Source: Bacteroidota bacterium (lineage in GTDB: Bacteria; Bacteroidota; Bacteroidia; B-17B0; Aurantibacillaceae). From it: a DNA stretch of 64,000 nucleotides. The translations under genes and the position numbers were made by a program. The number at the start of each line of letters is the position of its first letter. Positions within the stretch are counted from its first letter, which is position 1. The stretch spans positions 1 through 64,000 of the forward strand of contig JAHBTI010000001.1 of the NCBI GenBank assembly GCA_019638705.1, in the 5' to 3' direction. The notes beneath the pieces are model-generated. The model made no database searches. It was not told the origin of the DNA and saw only the letters and a list, made by a program, of their open reading frames with translations. Shown in pieces: positions 26,655-34,321 of this stretch.

Positions 26655-27270
26655 TTTATTGGCGGCAGCCACTTTAGTGTTTGGCTGCACACAAAACACG
26701 CCCGAATTTTTATTGCCTGTTTACGGCGAAAAAAAATTGAATGAAAAACACGATACGGTTTATCACAGCATCAGCAATTTCAGTTTAAGCAACCAATACG
26801 GCGAAACGGTAACGCAGGAAACCGTGAAAAATAAAATATATGTAGCAAATTTTTTCTTTGCTACCTGCCAAAGCATTTGTCCCGAAATGAGTACAAATTT
26901 AACTGATGTGCAAGCCGCTTTTGCGCAAGACGACAGTTTGCTTATTCTCTCGCACAGCGTAAACCCTTTGCACGATACGGTTGAGGTGTTAGATGCTTAC
27001 GCGCAAATTTATCATGCACAAAAAAACAAATGGCATTTGCTTACGGGAGATAAAAAACACATTTACGATTTGGCAAAAAACGATTATTTGGTAAACGCCA
27101 TTGAAGATGACGGCAGCCCCGAAGGTTTTTTGCACAGCGAATTGTTTTTGTTGATTGACACAAAAGCCCGCATTCGCAGTATGTACGACGGCACGGATAA
27201 AGTGCAGGTGAAAAAGTTGATTGAAGATATAAAGTTGCTGAAGAAAGAGAATGGTATAGAAGCTAAATAA
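26635..27270 (+). CDS. SCO1/SenC-family copper chaperone lipoprotein
   Basis: This 211-residue protein has a lipoprotein signal (LLAAATLVFGCTQNT) and a thioredoxin-fold SCO domain. The copper ligands are visible: CxxxC in FFATCQSICPEMSTNL near residue 85, and the distal histidine in GFLHSELFLLID near 170. SCO proteins deliver copper to the CuA site of cytochrome c oxidase. No oxidase subunit lies in the window. It is the last gene of an overlapping rightward series (25407 to 27270) and converges with a leftward gene, overlapping its end by 8 bp. Confidence 0.92.
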   Translation: MKLKAISLLAAATLVFGCTQNTPEFLLPVYGEKKLNEKHDTVYHSISNFSLSNQYGETVTQETVKNKIYVANFFFATCQSICPEMSTNLTDVQAAFAQDDSLLILSHSVNPLHDTVEVLDAYAQIYHAQKNKWHLLTGDKKHIYDLAKNDYLVNAIEDDGSPEGFLHSELFLLIDTKARIRSMYDGTDKVQVKKLIEDIKLLKKENGIEAK

Positions 27271-27592
27271 AGCCCTCTTTCTTAAAATAGTCCACAATGG
27301 CATCAATCATTAGTTTGTTTTGCTGCTTGGCATCTAAAAAGGGAATTTCTTCTTTTAATTTCCAATGGGGCCAGCCTTCTTTATCTCTGCCTTCAAATTC
27401 ATAAAAACCAAAAGGCTCTAACACCGCGCAAACAGCAACGTGCATAATTTCCATTTTTTGGTCTTTCTTGTATTTCTTAAACGGTTTGCCTAATTCCTGT
27501 AATCCGATTAAAAACAAAATAGTATCAAAATCCATGTCGGAATTAAACCGCTCTTTCAGCTTTTGTTGCAACACTTGCCAATCACTTGCCAT
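27263..27592 (-). CDS. Small cytoplasmic protein of unknown function
   Basis: I choose ATG 27592 (MASDWQVLQQKLKERFNSDM), giving 109 residues; ten more upstream codons are open. It is soluble and mixed alpha/beta, with the pattern DTILFLIGLQELGKPFKKYKK and KMEIMHVAVCAVLEPFGFYE, which I believe is a conserved Bacteroidota protein but cannot name. Its end overlaps the SCO1 end by 8 bp on the opposite strand. Confidence 0.65.
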   Translation of the reverse strand: MASDWQVLQQKLKERFNSDMDFDTILFLIGLQELGKPFKKYKKDQKMEIMHVAVCAVLEPFGFYEFEGRDKEGWPHWKLKEEIPFLDAKQQNKLMIDAIVDYFKKEGFI

Positions 27593-27657
27593 AGCGCAAA
27601 GGTATTGACTATTTTGAACCATGATAATTTTGCCGCCTAAAAATCTAAACAGTTTCT

Positions 27658-27665
27658 TACTTTTG
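27658..27665 (+). promoter_or_regulatory. -7 element for kdsB
   Basis: TACTTTTG lies 13 bp before the ATG at 27679. A TTTTG at 27628-27632 is too far (25-bp spacer) for a standard -33 box. Confidence 0.5.
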
Positions 27666-27678
27666 AAACTGTATTTTT

Positions 27679-28425
27679 ATGAAATCAATCATCGGCATTA
27701 TTCCTGCACGTTACGCTTCATCGCGCTTTCCGGGAAAACCACTGGCGCAAATAAAAGGCAAATCCATGTTGCAGCGCGTTTACGAACAAACCGTAAAGGC
27801 AAACTTATTGAATGAAGTGATTATAGCCACAGACGATACCCGTATTGCTGAACACGCCAACACTTTCGGCGCAAAAACAGTAATGACCAAAGCCGAACAC
27901 CCAAGCGGAACAGACCGTTGCTTTGAAGCCTATCAATTAAACGGAAAAAAATTTGATTACGTGATTAACGTGCAAGGCGATGAACCTTTTTTAGACCCCG
28001 AACAAATTAATTCATTGGCGCAGGTTTGCAATGGCGAAGTTGAAATTGCAACGCAAATGATTAAAACCACCAACCACGAAGTTTTGTTTGACAAAGGCGA
28101 AGTAAAAATTGTGTTGAATACGAATAACGAAGCTCTGTATTTCAGCCGCAGCGTAATCCCTGCAATCAAAAATCAAGTCGAAAGCGAATGGCACAAACAT
28201 TTTAATTATTTCCGTCATGTGGGTATGTATGCTTACCGTTCGGATATTTTAGAAAAAATTACGCGCCTGCAACAATCCGAATTGGAAAAAGCAGAATCAT
28301 TGGAACAACTGCGTTGGTTGGAAAACGGCTACAAAATAAAATGCGTGGAAACTACTTTTGACAGCCATTGCGTGGACACACCCGAAGACATTGAAAAAGT
28401 GTTGCGGTTGATGAATATCGAATAA
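27679..28425 (+). CDS. kdsB: 3-deoxy-manno-octulosonate cytidylyltransferase (CMP-KDO synthetase)
   Basis: This 248-residue protein shows the nucleotidyltransferase signature IIPARYASSRFPGKPLAQIK at residues 7-26, the EVIIATDDTRI segment, VQGDEPFLDPEQI near 100, YFSRSVIPAI near 155, FRHVGMYAYR near 180 and VDTPEDIEKV at the end. KdsB activates KDO with CTP for lipopolysaccharide inner-core synthesis, so the organism makes KDO-containing lipid A. Cytoplasmic, usual length, apparently monocistronic. Confidence 0.95.
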   Translation: MKSIIGIIPARYASSRFPGKPLAQIKGKSMLQRVYEQTVKANLLNEVIIATDDTRIAEHANTFGAKTVMTKAEHPSGTDRCFEAYQLNGKKFDYVINVQGDEPFLDPEQINSLAQVCNGEVEIATQMIKTTNHEVLFDKGEVKIVLNTNNEALYFSRSVIPAIKNQVESEWHKHFNYFRHVGMYAYRSDILEKITRLQQSELEKAESLEQLRWLENGYKIKCVETTFDSHCVDTPEDIEKVLRLMNIE

Positions 28426-28430
28426 AGTTC

Positions 28431-28497
28431 TGTCACGTCGAGCGAAGTCGAGACGTGTTGCCATAAAATTCATTTCTCGACTTCGCTCGAAATGACA
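28431..28497. repeat. Inverted-repeat element (TCGAGCGAAGTCGAGA family)
   Basis: The ends read TGTCA...GTCGAGCGAAGTCGAGA and, 20 bp later, TCTCGACTTCGCTCGAAATGACA, so the 67-bp unit folds into a long hairpin filling the kdsB-queA gap. Each arm is itself palindromic. The same core occurs in frame in valS at 43105-43122. Similar sequences are widespread in Bacteroidota intergenic DNA to my knowledge. Confidence 0.8.
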
Positions 28498-28508
28498 AAA
28501 CAGTTAAA

Positions 28509-29714
28509 ATGAAACACCCTTCACAAATTTCCATTTCAGATTTCACTTACGATTTGCCGAACGAGAAAATCGCGGTGTATCCTTTGGAAAAACGCGATGA
28601 ATCAAAATTATTGGTTTTCAAAAATCAGCAGATTGAAGAAAGCCGGTTTAAAAACATTGCTTCTTTCATTGACAAAAACACATTGTTGGTTTTTAATAAT
28701 ACCAAAGTGATACAGGCGCGTTTGTACTTTGAAAACTCTAAACAACAAACCATAGAAATTTTTTGTCTTGAACCAAACGCAAATGATGTTTCAATGGCAA
28801 TGACAGCAAGGAAAACAGCGCGCTGGAATTGTTTGGTCGGGAATTTGAAACGCTGGAAAGAAGATGAATTGCACATTCAAAAGAACAATATTTCACTTCA
28901 CGCAAAAATTGCAGAAAGAAAAACCACTCATGTTGTTATTGATTTTTTTTGGACACCCGAACATATATCTTTTGCCGAAGTGTTGGAACAATTTGGCAAT
29001 CTGCCAATTCCTCCCTACTTAAACCGCGAGAGCGAAACGATTGATACTGCACGTTATCAAACCATTTACGCCAAACACGAAGGCTCGGTGGCTGCACCAA
29101 CTGCGGGTTTACATTTTACCGATGATGTTTTTAATTCCTTAAAAGAAAAATCCGTTGAAACCTTGTCAGTTACTTTGCACGTTGGCGCAGGAACGTTTAA
29201 ACCCGTGAAAAGTGAAACCATGAGCGGACACGATATGCACGCCGAATGGATTGATGTGGATTTGGAAACCATAAAAAAGTTGCAACAACACGAACACAAC
29301 ATCATTGCCGTTGGCACAACTTCTTTACGCACCATTGAAACATTGTATTGGTTGGGCGTAAAAGCCACACTCAACAAAAATGCCACACTGGAAGAATTGG
29401 AAATAAAACAATGGGAGGTGTACGACTTGCCCCAACAAAATTTAAGCGCGAAAGAAAGTTTGCAAGCCTTAATTGATTGGTTAGAAAAAAACAATTTGCA
29501 AAAACTCTTGTGTCGCACACAAATTTTAATTGCGCCACCGTATCAGTTAAAATTAGCACACGGCATTATCACTAATTTTCATCAGCCGCAAAGCACCTTG
29601 CTTTTACTCATCAGCGCGGTGGTTGGTAACAAATGGCGCGAAATTTATGATTACGCGCTCTCGCACAATTTCCGTTTTTTGAGTTACGGCGATAGTTCGT
29701 TGTTACTTAAATAA
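28509..29714 (+). CDS. queA: S-adenosylmethionine:tRNA ribosyltransferase-isomerase
   Basis: This 401-residue protein has the QueA hallmarks: ISDFTYDLPNEKIAVYPLEKRD at the N-terminus, LLVFNNTKVIQARL near residue 62, EGSVAAPTAGLHFT near 197, LHVGAGTFKPV near 225, HAEW near 243 and LIAPPYQLKLAHGIITNFHQP near the end. QueA adds the cyclopentenediol ring precursor from SAM to preQ1 in tRNA, the penultimate step of queuosine synthesis. Cytoplasmic. It is slightly longer than the proteobacterial enzyme (about 350), as usual in Bacteroidota. Confidence 0.95.
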   Translation: MKHPSQISISDFTYDLPNEKIAVYPLEKRDESKLLVFKNQQIEESRFKNIASFIDKNTLLVFNNTKVIQARLYFENSKQQTIEIFCLEPNANDVSMAMTARKTARWNCLVGNLKRWKEDELHIQKNNISLHAKIAERKTTHVVIDFFWTPEHISFAEVLEQFGNLPIPPYLNRESETIDTARYQTIYAKHEGSVAAPTAGLHFTDDVFNSLKEKSVETLSVTLHVGAGTFKPVKSETMSGHDMHAEWIDVDLETIKKLQQHEHNIIAVGTTSLRTIETLYWLGVKATLNKNATLEELEIKQWEVYDLPQQNLSAKESLQALIDWLEKNNLQKLLCRTQILIAPPYQLKLAHGIITNFHQPQSTLLLLISAVVGNKWREIYDYALSHNFRFLSYGDSSLLLK

Positions 29715-29719
29715 TCTTT

Positions 29720-29727
29720 ACTTTTGA
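29720..29727 (+). promoter_or_regulatory. -7 element TACTTTTG
   Basis: Lies 21 bp before the ATG at 29749 and right after the queA stop, implying independent transcription of the T9SS protein. Confidence 0.5.
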
Positions 29728-29748
29728 AAAAACTAAAAACACCTTAGC

Positions 29749-31089
29749 ATGAACAAAATTTACATTTCATTTTTGAGCATTTGCGTTTCATTAGCCATGA
29801 ACGCACAGCTTACACAAGCCAATCACGCGCCTGTGCCAAGCTACACCTACGCCATGTATCACTGCGATTCGGTGAACACCGATGCAGGTTTTTCGGGTGC
29901 AAACGTGCTGTGGGATTATTCTGCCATTGAAACGTTTACCGATTTGGTAACTGATTTTTCTGCGGCTGCTGCAAACAACACCGTGTTTCCAAACGCGCAA
30001 GTGCTGTTAAGTTCTTCGCAGGGTATGAATTATTATTACTCATCAACCGCAACCGATTTAACCTTGCACGGCGGTAATATTGCTTTCAGCGGTGCAGGGG
30101 CAAATCTTCAATATACCAGTGTTGCTGTGGTGGCAGCTTACCCAATGGGTTTAAACACTTCCACAAGTTCGGTAACAGGGGGAAATATTTCGGTAACTGC
30201 GGCTCAAATTCCTGTGCCGCTTGCAGGCACGTTTACAGGCAACAGCCATGTAATTGCCGACGGTTCGGGCACTTTAATTCTCCCCGGAGCAAACGCTACC
30301 TTTACCAATGCTTTGCGCGTGGTTACAAGCCAAACGGTTAATGCAGTTTTGGCAGGGCAAATCCCGATTTTGGGAACAATTGCCGCCACAGCCACCATAA
30401 CCATAACGAATTACGATTTTTATTCCATTGGCACACGCCACGCGCTTTTCAGTATGCAGGTGGTTGATGTGAATGTGTATGCTGACGGTTTTGGCACGCT
30501 TCCTTTTTCTCAAACTACGGTGCTGCGCGATGTAAGCACAGGAATAGCGGTTTCTACACCAACCGCCAATTTTAGCCTTTCATCTAATACAATTTGCATT
30601 TCTAATTCGGTAACGGTAAGCAACAATTCTTCAGGTGCGCCTACGCTAAGTTATACATGGTCTTCGTCTGATAACGGCAATGTTAATTTCAGCCCGAATA
30701 ATACCGCCGCCACACCAAGCATTTCATTTTCAAGTGCGGGAATTTATACCATTATACTCACCGCTGCTGATGAGGGGGGAACACATTCTTTTTCACGAAC
30801 TGTTGTTGTGAACGACTGTGTAGGAATTGATAAACTGAATGATGAACGTTTGGAATTGAGCGTGTATCCAAATCCTGCTTCTGCTGTTGTAAATTTTTCA
30901 ACCGAGAGCCAAAATGCCGCCACCCTTGTGCTTTATGACATTACAGGAAAAACAGTAAACGAAATTTTGTTTAGCAACGGCAGCGCAAATTTGAATGTAG
31001 CTGAAATGAACAAGGGCTTATACATTTATAAAGTAAAATCCGAAAACGGAAATACCTTGAAAATGGGCAAAGTGATTGTAAATCATTAA
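29749..31089 (+). CDS. Secreted protein with PKD-like domain and T9SS type A sorting domain
   Basis: This 446-residue protein has a signal peptide (MNKIYISFLSICVSLAMNAQ). A beta-rich N-terminal domain of about 250 residues is of a kind often seen in Bacteroidota secreted proteins (NTDAGFSGANVLWDYSAIE ...). One PKD/Ig-like domain follows (about 265-350; LSYTWSSSDNGNVNFSPNN), then a T9SS tail (LSVYPNPASAVVNFSTES ... MNKGLYIYKVKSENG). Function unknown; surface display inferred. Confidence 0.87.
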   Translation: MNKIYISFLSICVSLAMNAQLTQANHAPVPSYTYAMYHCDSVNTDAGFSGANVLWDYSAIETFTDLVTDFSAAAANNTVFPNAQVLLSSSQGMNYYYSSTATDLTLHGGNIAFSGAGANLQYTSVAVVAAYPMGLNTSTSSVTGGNISVTAAQIPVPLAGTFTGNSHVIADGSGTLILPGANATFTNALRVVTSQTVNAVLAGQIPILGTIAATATITITNYDFYSIGTRHALFSMQVVDVNVYADGFGTLPFSQTTVLRDVSTGIAVSTPTANFSLSSNTICISNSVTVSNNSSGAPTLSYTWSSSDNGNVNFSPNNTAATPSISFSSAGIYTIILTAADEGGTHSFSRTVVVNDCVGIDKLNDERLELSVYPNPASAVVNFSTESQNAATLVLYDITGKTVNEILFSNGSANLNVAEMNKGLYIYKVKSENGNTLKMGKVIVNH

Positions 31090-31117
31090 TCGGAAAAATT
31101 ACCTCGTACTTGTTTAG

Positions 31118-31190
31118 CGCAGCGTAACAAGGGCGAGTTTTTATTTGTGCAATGTAAATACCGTTTGGTAAATGGCTTACATCAACAACA
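31118..31190 (-). pseudogene. Remnant of a T9SS sorting-domain tail
   Basis: Read leftward, this stretch encodes VVDVSHLPNGIYIAQIKT, nearly identical in protein and DNA to the last part of the two T9SS proteins at 32646 and 33478 (DVSHLPNGIYFAQIKT). It is detached from any gene: the frame upstream of it holds only the end of an unrelated lipoprotein, and the downstream part has decayed. It is best read as the residue of a third copy deleted or replaced by the lipoprotein at 31191-31523. Confidence 0.75.
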
Positions 31191-31523
31191 TTAATCTTCT
31201 TCCAAAGACAGGTCGCCAAAAGAATTTAAAGATACTGTCCATTGGTGTTTTCCCTTGCCCCTAATATAACCTGTGCCTTTTATAACGGCATTGGTTTTGC
31301 TTAGATAAGCACTCACCGTAAAACTTCCTGCCGGAATACTTTTGTAATCGCTCTTCTCTCCGGGTGCTATTGCTCCAAACGATACGTTGTTAATCATTAC
31401 ATTACTTACCTCACCGTAGTACCAAAGGTGGTTTGCAAAACGAACAGAGTGCCGTCCTTTTGTGCAGGAAACAAAGAGTAAGGCTACCCCGACAATTAAT
31501 AAACTGCTATTTATTTTTTTCAT
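31191..31523 (-). CDS. Small lipoprotein of unknown function
   Basis: This 110-residue protein has a lipoprotein signal peptide (SLLIVGVALLFVSCTKG) and a short beta-sandwich-like mature part (VMINNVSFGAIAPGEKSDYK, AGSFTVSAYLSKT) resembling small domains that decorate surface lipoproteins. It is 20 bp downstream of the WNGxxW-repeat lipoprotein and probably co-transcribed. No family recognised. Confidence 0.72.
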   Translation of the reverse strand: MKKINSSLLIVGVALLFVSCTKGRHSVRFANHLWYYGEVSNVMINNVSFGAIAPGEKSDYKSIPAGSFTVSAYLSKTNAVIKGTGYIRGKGKHQWTVSLNSFGDLSLEED

Positions 31524-31543
31524 GGTTTAAATTTTAAAGGCGT

Positions 31544-32638
31544 TTACTGTGCATAATAAACAACACGGTTTGCTTCATGTCCGTTTATAACACTGCTTAT
31601 AAATTCAAATACGGTTGCATACACTGTGTTTTCCTCATCAACACAAATAGAATAAATGGGGTTGTACGCAGGATACTTGTTTCCTGAATATCTGCCGTCT
31701 TCAATTACGGCAGGTGGTCCTACCTGCTCCCAGGCTGCACCATTATACTTTGCCACATATCTGTATCCGTTTTTGATAAACCAGCCTGCGGCATATATAT
31801 GTCCCCTGTTGTCGCTGCATATAGAAGCAATGGTATTATTTGCCTGCAACGAATTGTTTCCGCCCAGTTCCTGCCAACGTGTGCCGTTCCATTTTGCCAC
31901 ATACATATTTTTATCCGCATTTTTAAACGTGCCTGCGGCATACACATTGCCTTGGTTGTCGGTTGTCAGGGTATTAATAACATTGTTGGCATTTAAGGCA
32001 TTTGCATCCGTGCCCAGTTCTTCCCACGCCGTTCCGTTCCACAGGGCTACATAATATTTTCCATTGGCATTGGTAAAACTGCCCCCTGCAAGCAGGCTGC
32101 CTGTTTTGGTACAGCAAACAGAATTTATGTGTCCGTTTAGCTGAGCGGTATAATGCCAGTCCGTTCCGTTCCATACAGCCACTGCCGAATTTGAAGTGGC
32201 GGCATATATGTTACCCGCATTATCGCCTGTAATGCAATAAATACTATCTGTACTCAAACCGCCCATATCGCCCAGTGCTGACCACGCATTTCCGTCCCAT
32301 TTAGACACATAACTGCTTCCTGCATATACATTATTTAAGTTGTCAGCATATAAGGTGAAAACAGGCGCGTTTGAACTTGGCAATAACGTGGCAGTCCATT
32401 CCTTACCGTTCCATTTGCTTACATAGCTTCTCTGTGTTGCATACACGTTCCTGTTTTTATCCACACACACACAAGCCCCACGCGCAAACCTGAAATCTTT
32501 ATTATCCCCCAACTGCGACCAGTAAAGGGCGTTATTTACGGTATCTAACGAGCCAGAAGCCTTTTTTTTGCAGGCAGCAAAACCAACCAACAAAGTAATC
32601 AGCAGTACTGCATAGTATGTGTTATGTTGTTTCATCAC
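31544..32638 (-). CDS. Surface lipoprotein, beta-propeller of WNG-repeats
   Basis: This 364-residue protein has a lipoprotein signal (LLVGFAACKKK). About seven repeats of roughly 42 residues follow, each built as 'xNVYAxxxYVxKWNGxxWxxLG' (VSKWNGKEWTATL, VSKWDGNAWSALG, VAVWNGTDWHYTA, VALWNGTAWEELG, VAKWNGTRWQELG, VAKYNGAAWEQVG). This suggests a seven-bladed propeller. The repeats resemble those of Bacteroidota 'delta-60' type surface proteins. It is 7 bp downstream of a T9SS protein, so it lies in the same leftward run. A ligand- or glycan-binding role is inferred. Confidence 0.83.
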   Translation of the reverse strand: MMKQHNTYYAVLLITLLVGFAACKKKASGSLDTVNNALYWSQLGDNKDFRFARGACVCVDKNRNVYATQRSYVSKWNGKEWTATLLPSSNAPVFTLYADNLNNVYAGSSYVSKWDGNAWSALGDMGGLSTDSIYCITGDNAGNIYAATSNSAVAVWNGTDWHYTAQLNGHINSVCCTKTGSLLAGGSFTNANGKYYVALWNGTAWEELGTDANALNANNVINTLTTDNQGNVYAAGTFKNADKNMYVAKWNGTRWQELGGNNSLQANNTIASICSDNRGHIYAAGWFIKNGYRYVAKYNGAAWEQVGPPAVIEDGRYSGNKYPAYNPIYSICVDEENTVYATVFEFISSVINGHEANRVVYYAQ

Positions 32639-32645
32639 TTATTTT

Positions 32646-33467
32646 TTACCGTTGCACCACAATTTTCCTCGCGCCAATACCTTTATCGGTTTTTATTTGT
32701 GCAAAGTAAATGCCGTTAGGTAAATGGCTTACATCAATTATATGTTGCGTGGTGTTTATTAACTCGCTGCCTGAAATGCTTACAATTTTTATTTGCACAA
32801 TTTCTGCTTCATCGGTTTTTATGTTTACTTGTGTTTGTGCGGGGTTTGGGTAGGCGGTTACACGCAAACTGTTTGCACTTAACTCACGCAAACCAACAAT
32901 GGGGTTTCTTTCTAAGGCAAAATCTTTTACTGTTATTCCATTCTCACTAAAAACCCTCACCCTCATCCAACCATAAACCGTATCAATATTAGTGGAATAG
33001 CGCACCCCAATAAAATGGTCTGTATTGTCTAACCATAATCTACATCCACCACCGCCCAAGCTTCCATTACTGTATGCATAAGCTATCCTAGTACTAGTAT
33101 TTAGGTTAGAATAATTTCCTCTTTTATTAATGGTATCACCAATATTAAAAGGTTTTACTACACTTCTGCAATCGTCATCAGGATTTGTACCCCCTATATA
33201 GCAAAATGCAACAGCACTGTTGTTCTGTCGTCCAATTGCAGTATATACATTATAACTTTTAATTGAAGTGTAAGATAAATATGTTTGAATGCCCACATCA
33301 TTAATGCCGTCTTGATTTATATCAAAAGCACAAAACAACATTCCGCCAAAGGTGGTATCAGGCACAATGTCCATATAAAGCCCTGTAGTATCGCCTGCAA
33401 TGATGTATTGTGCTTTTGTACTTTGACAAAACAAAAATGCAAACAGTATAAGAATTGTATTTTTCAT
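32646..33467 (-). CDS. T9SS secreted protein, tandem paralogue A
   Basis: This 273-residue protein has a signal peptide (MKNTILILFAFLFCQSTKAQ). A beta-rich domain follows (DIVPDTTFGGMLFCAFDINQ, then a CRLWLDNTDHFIGVRYSTNI region), then a T9SS tail (YPNPAQTQVNIKTDEAE ... LPNGIYFAQIKTDKG). The C-terminal 90 residues are almost identical, also in DNA, to the next protein upstream (33478-34305), while the N-terminal halves are only similar. The DINQDGxND motif suggests a calcium-binding loop. Confidence 0.87.
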   Translation of the reverse strand: MKNTILILFAFLFCQSTKAQYIIAGDTTGLYMDIVPDTTFGGMLFCAFDINQDGINDVGIQTYLSYTSIKSYNVYTAIGRQNNSAVAFCYIGGTNPDDDCRSVVKPFNIGDTINKRGNYSNLNTSTRIAYAYSNGSLGGGGCRLWLDNTDHFIGVRYSTNIDTVYGWMRVRVFSENGITVKDFALERNPIVGLRELSANSLRVTAYPNPAQTQVNIKTDEAEIVQIKIVSISGSELINTTQHIIDVSHLPNGIYFAQIKTDKGIGARKIVVQR

Positions 33468-33477
33468 CGCTTGGTTT

Positions 33478-34305
33478 TCATCGTTGCACTACAATTTTTC
33501 TCGCGCCAATACCTTTATCGGTTTTTATTTGTGCAAAGTAAATGCCGTTAGGTAAATGGCTTACATCAATTATATGTTGCGTGGTGTTTATTAACTCGCT
33601 GCCTGCAATGCTTACAATTTTTATTTGCATAATTTCTGCTTCATCGGTTTTTATGTGTACTTGTGTTTGTGCAGGGTTTGGGTAGGCGGTTACACGCAAA
33701 CTGTTTGCACTTAACTCATGCAAACCAACAATGGGGTTTCTTTCTAAGGCAAAATCTTTTACTGTTATTCTGTGAACATTACCGTATTGGGTAAGTTGCA
33801 CCCCTATCCAACCGTAAGCTGTGTCAATGTTGGTAGCGTAGCGCACCCCAATATAATGGTCTGTATTGTCTATCCATTCAACATTACTACAAGATTCTAA
33901 AGCATTTTGACTAAGATATGACATATATCCTGCACTTATATATGTATTATTGCTAACAATATCACTCATATTAAATGGCATCAATAAATTTGTTCCGTTA
34001 CAAAATGTTTTCCAAAAACAGAAGCCTACAAGATTATTTAAAGAAGTTGCATATATCCTTGAATTTTCTATTCGTTTTCCACTCCCACCTAAAGTGCCGT
34101 GAAAATAAGACGTTATTAAAATGTCATTCGTTCCGTCTTGGTTTATGTCAATAGAATAAGAAGTATTAACATAAAGCGCGGTGTCAGGAACAATATCCGT
34201 ATAAATCCCAACCGTACTGCCTGCTATACAGTATTGCGCTTTTGCTGTTTGGTAAAAAACACACGTTAAAATTACAGAGAGAGTTATGACTATTTTCTTC
34301 ATCAT
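33478..34305 (-). CDS. T9SS secreted protein, tandem paralogue B
   Basis: I place the start at the Met pair at 34305/34302 (MMKKIVITLSVILTCVFYQT), which begins a signal peptide; the open frame extends 28 codons further upstream into the neighbouring gene. The mature domain matches paralogue A in order (DIVPDTALYVNTSYSIDINQ, NVEWIDNTDHYIGVRYATNI), and the T9SS tail is nearly identical (YPNPAQTQVHIKTDEAE). Tandem duplication with recent homogenisation of the 3' ends is the likely history. Only 10 bp separate it from paralogue A. Confidence 0.87.
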   Translation of the reverse strand: MMKKIVITLSVILTCVFYQTAKAQYCIAGSTVGIYTDIVPDTALYVNTSYSIDINQDGTNDILITSYFHGTLGGSGKRIENSRIYATSLNNLVGFCFWKTFCNGTNLLMPFNMSDIVSNNTYISAGYMSYLSQNALESCSNVEWIDNTDHYIGVRYATNIDTAYGWIGVQLTQYGNVHRITVKDFALERNPIVGLHELSANSLRVTAYPNPAQTQVHIKTDEAEIMQIKIVSIAGSELINTTQHIIDVSHLPNGIYFAQIKTDKGIGARKIVVQR

Positions 34306-34321
34306 AAGCAAATGTATAAAA

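Noticed and set aside
30971..31219. Leftward frame containing VVDVSHLPNGIYIAQIKT as an independent gene
   Set aside because: No signal peptide and no body; the similarity is confined to a T9SS tail, so it is treated as a remnant.
32651..33770. Direct repeats as a CRISPR-like array
   Set aside because: Two copies of about 290 bp that code for T9SS tails; no short regular repeats with spacers anywhere in the window.
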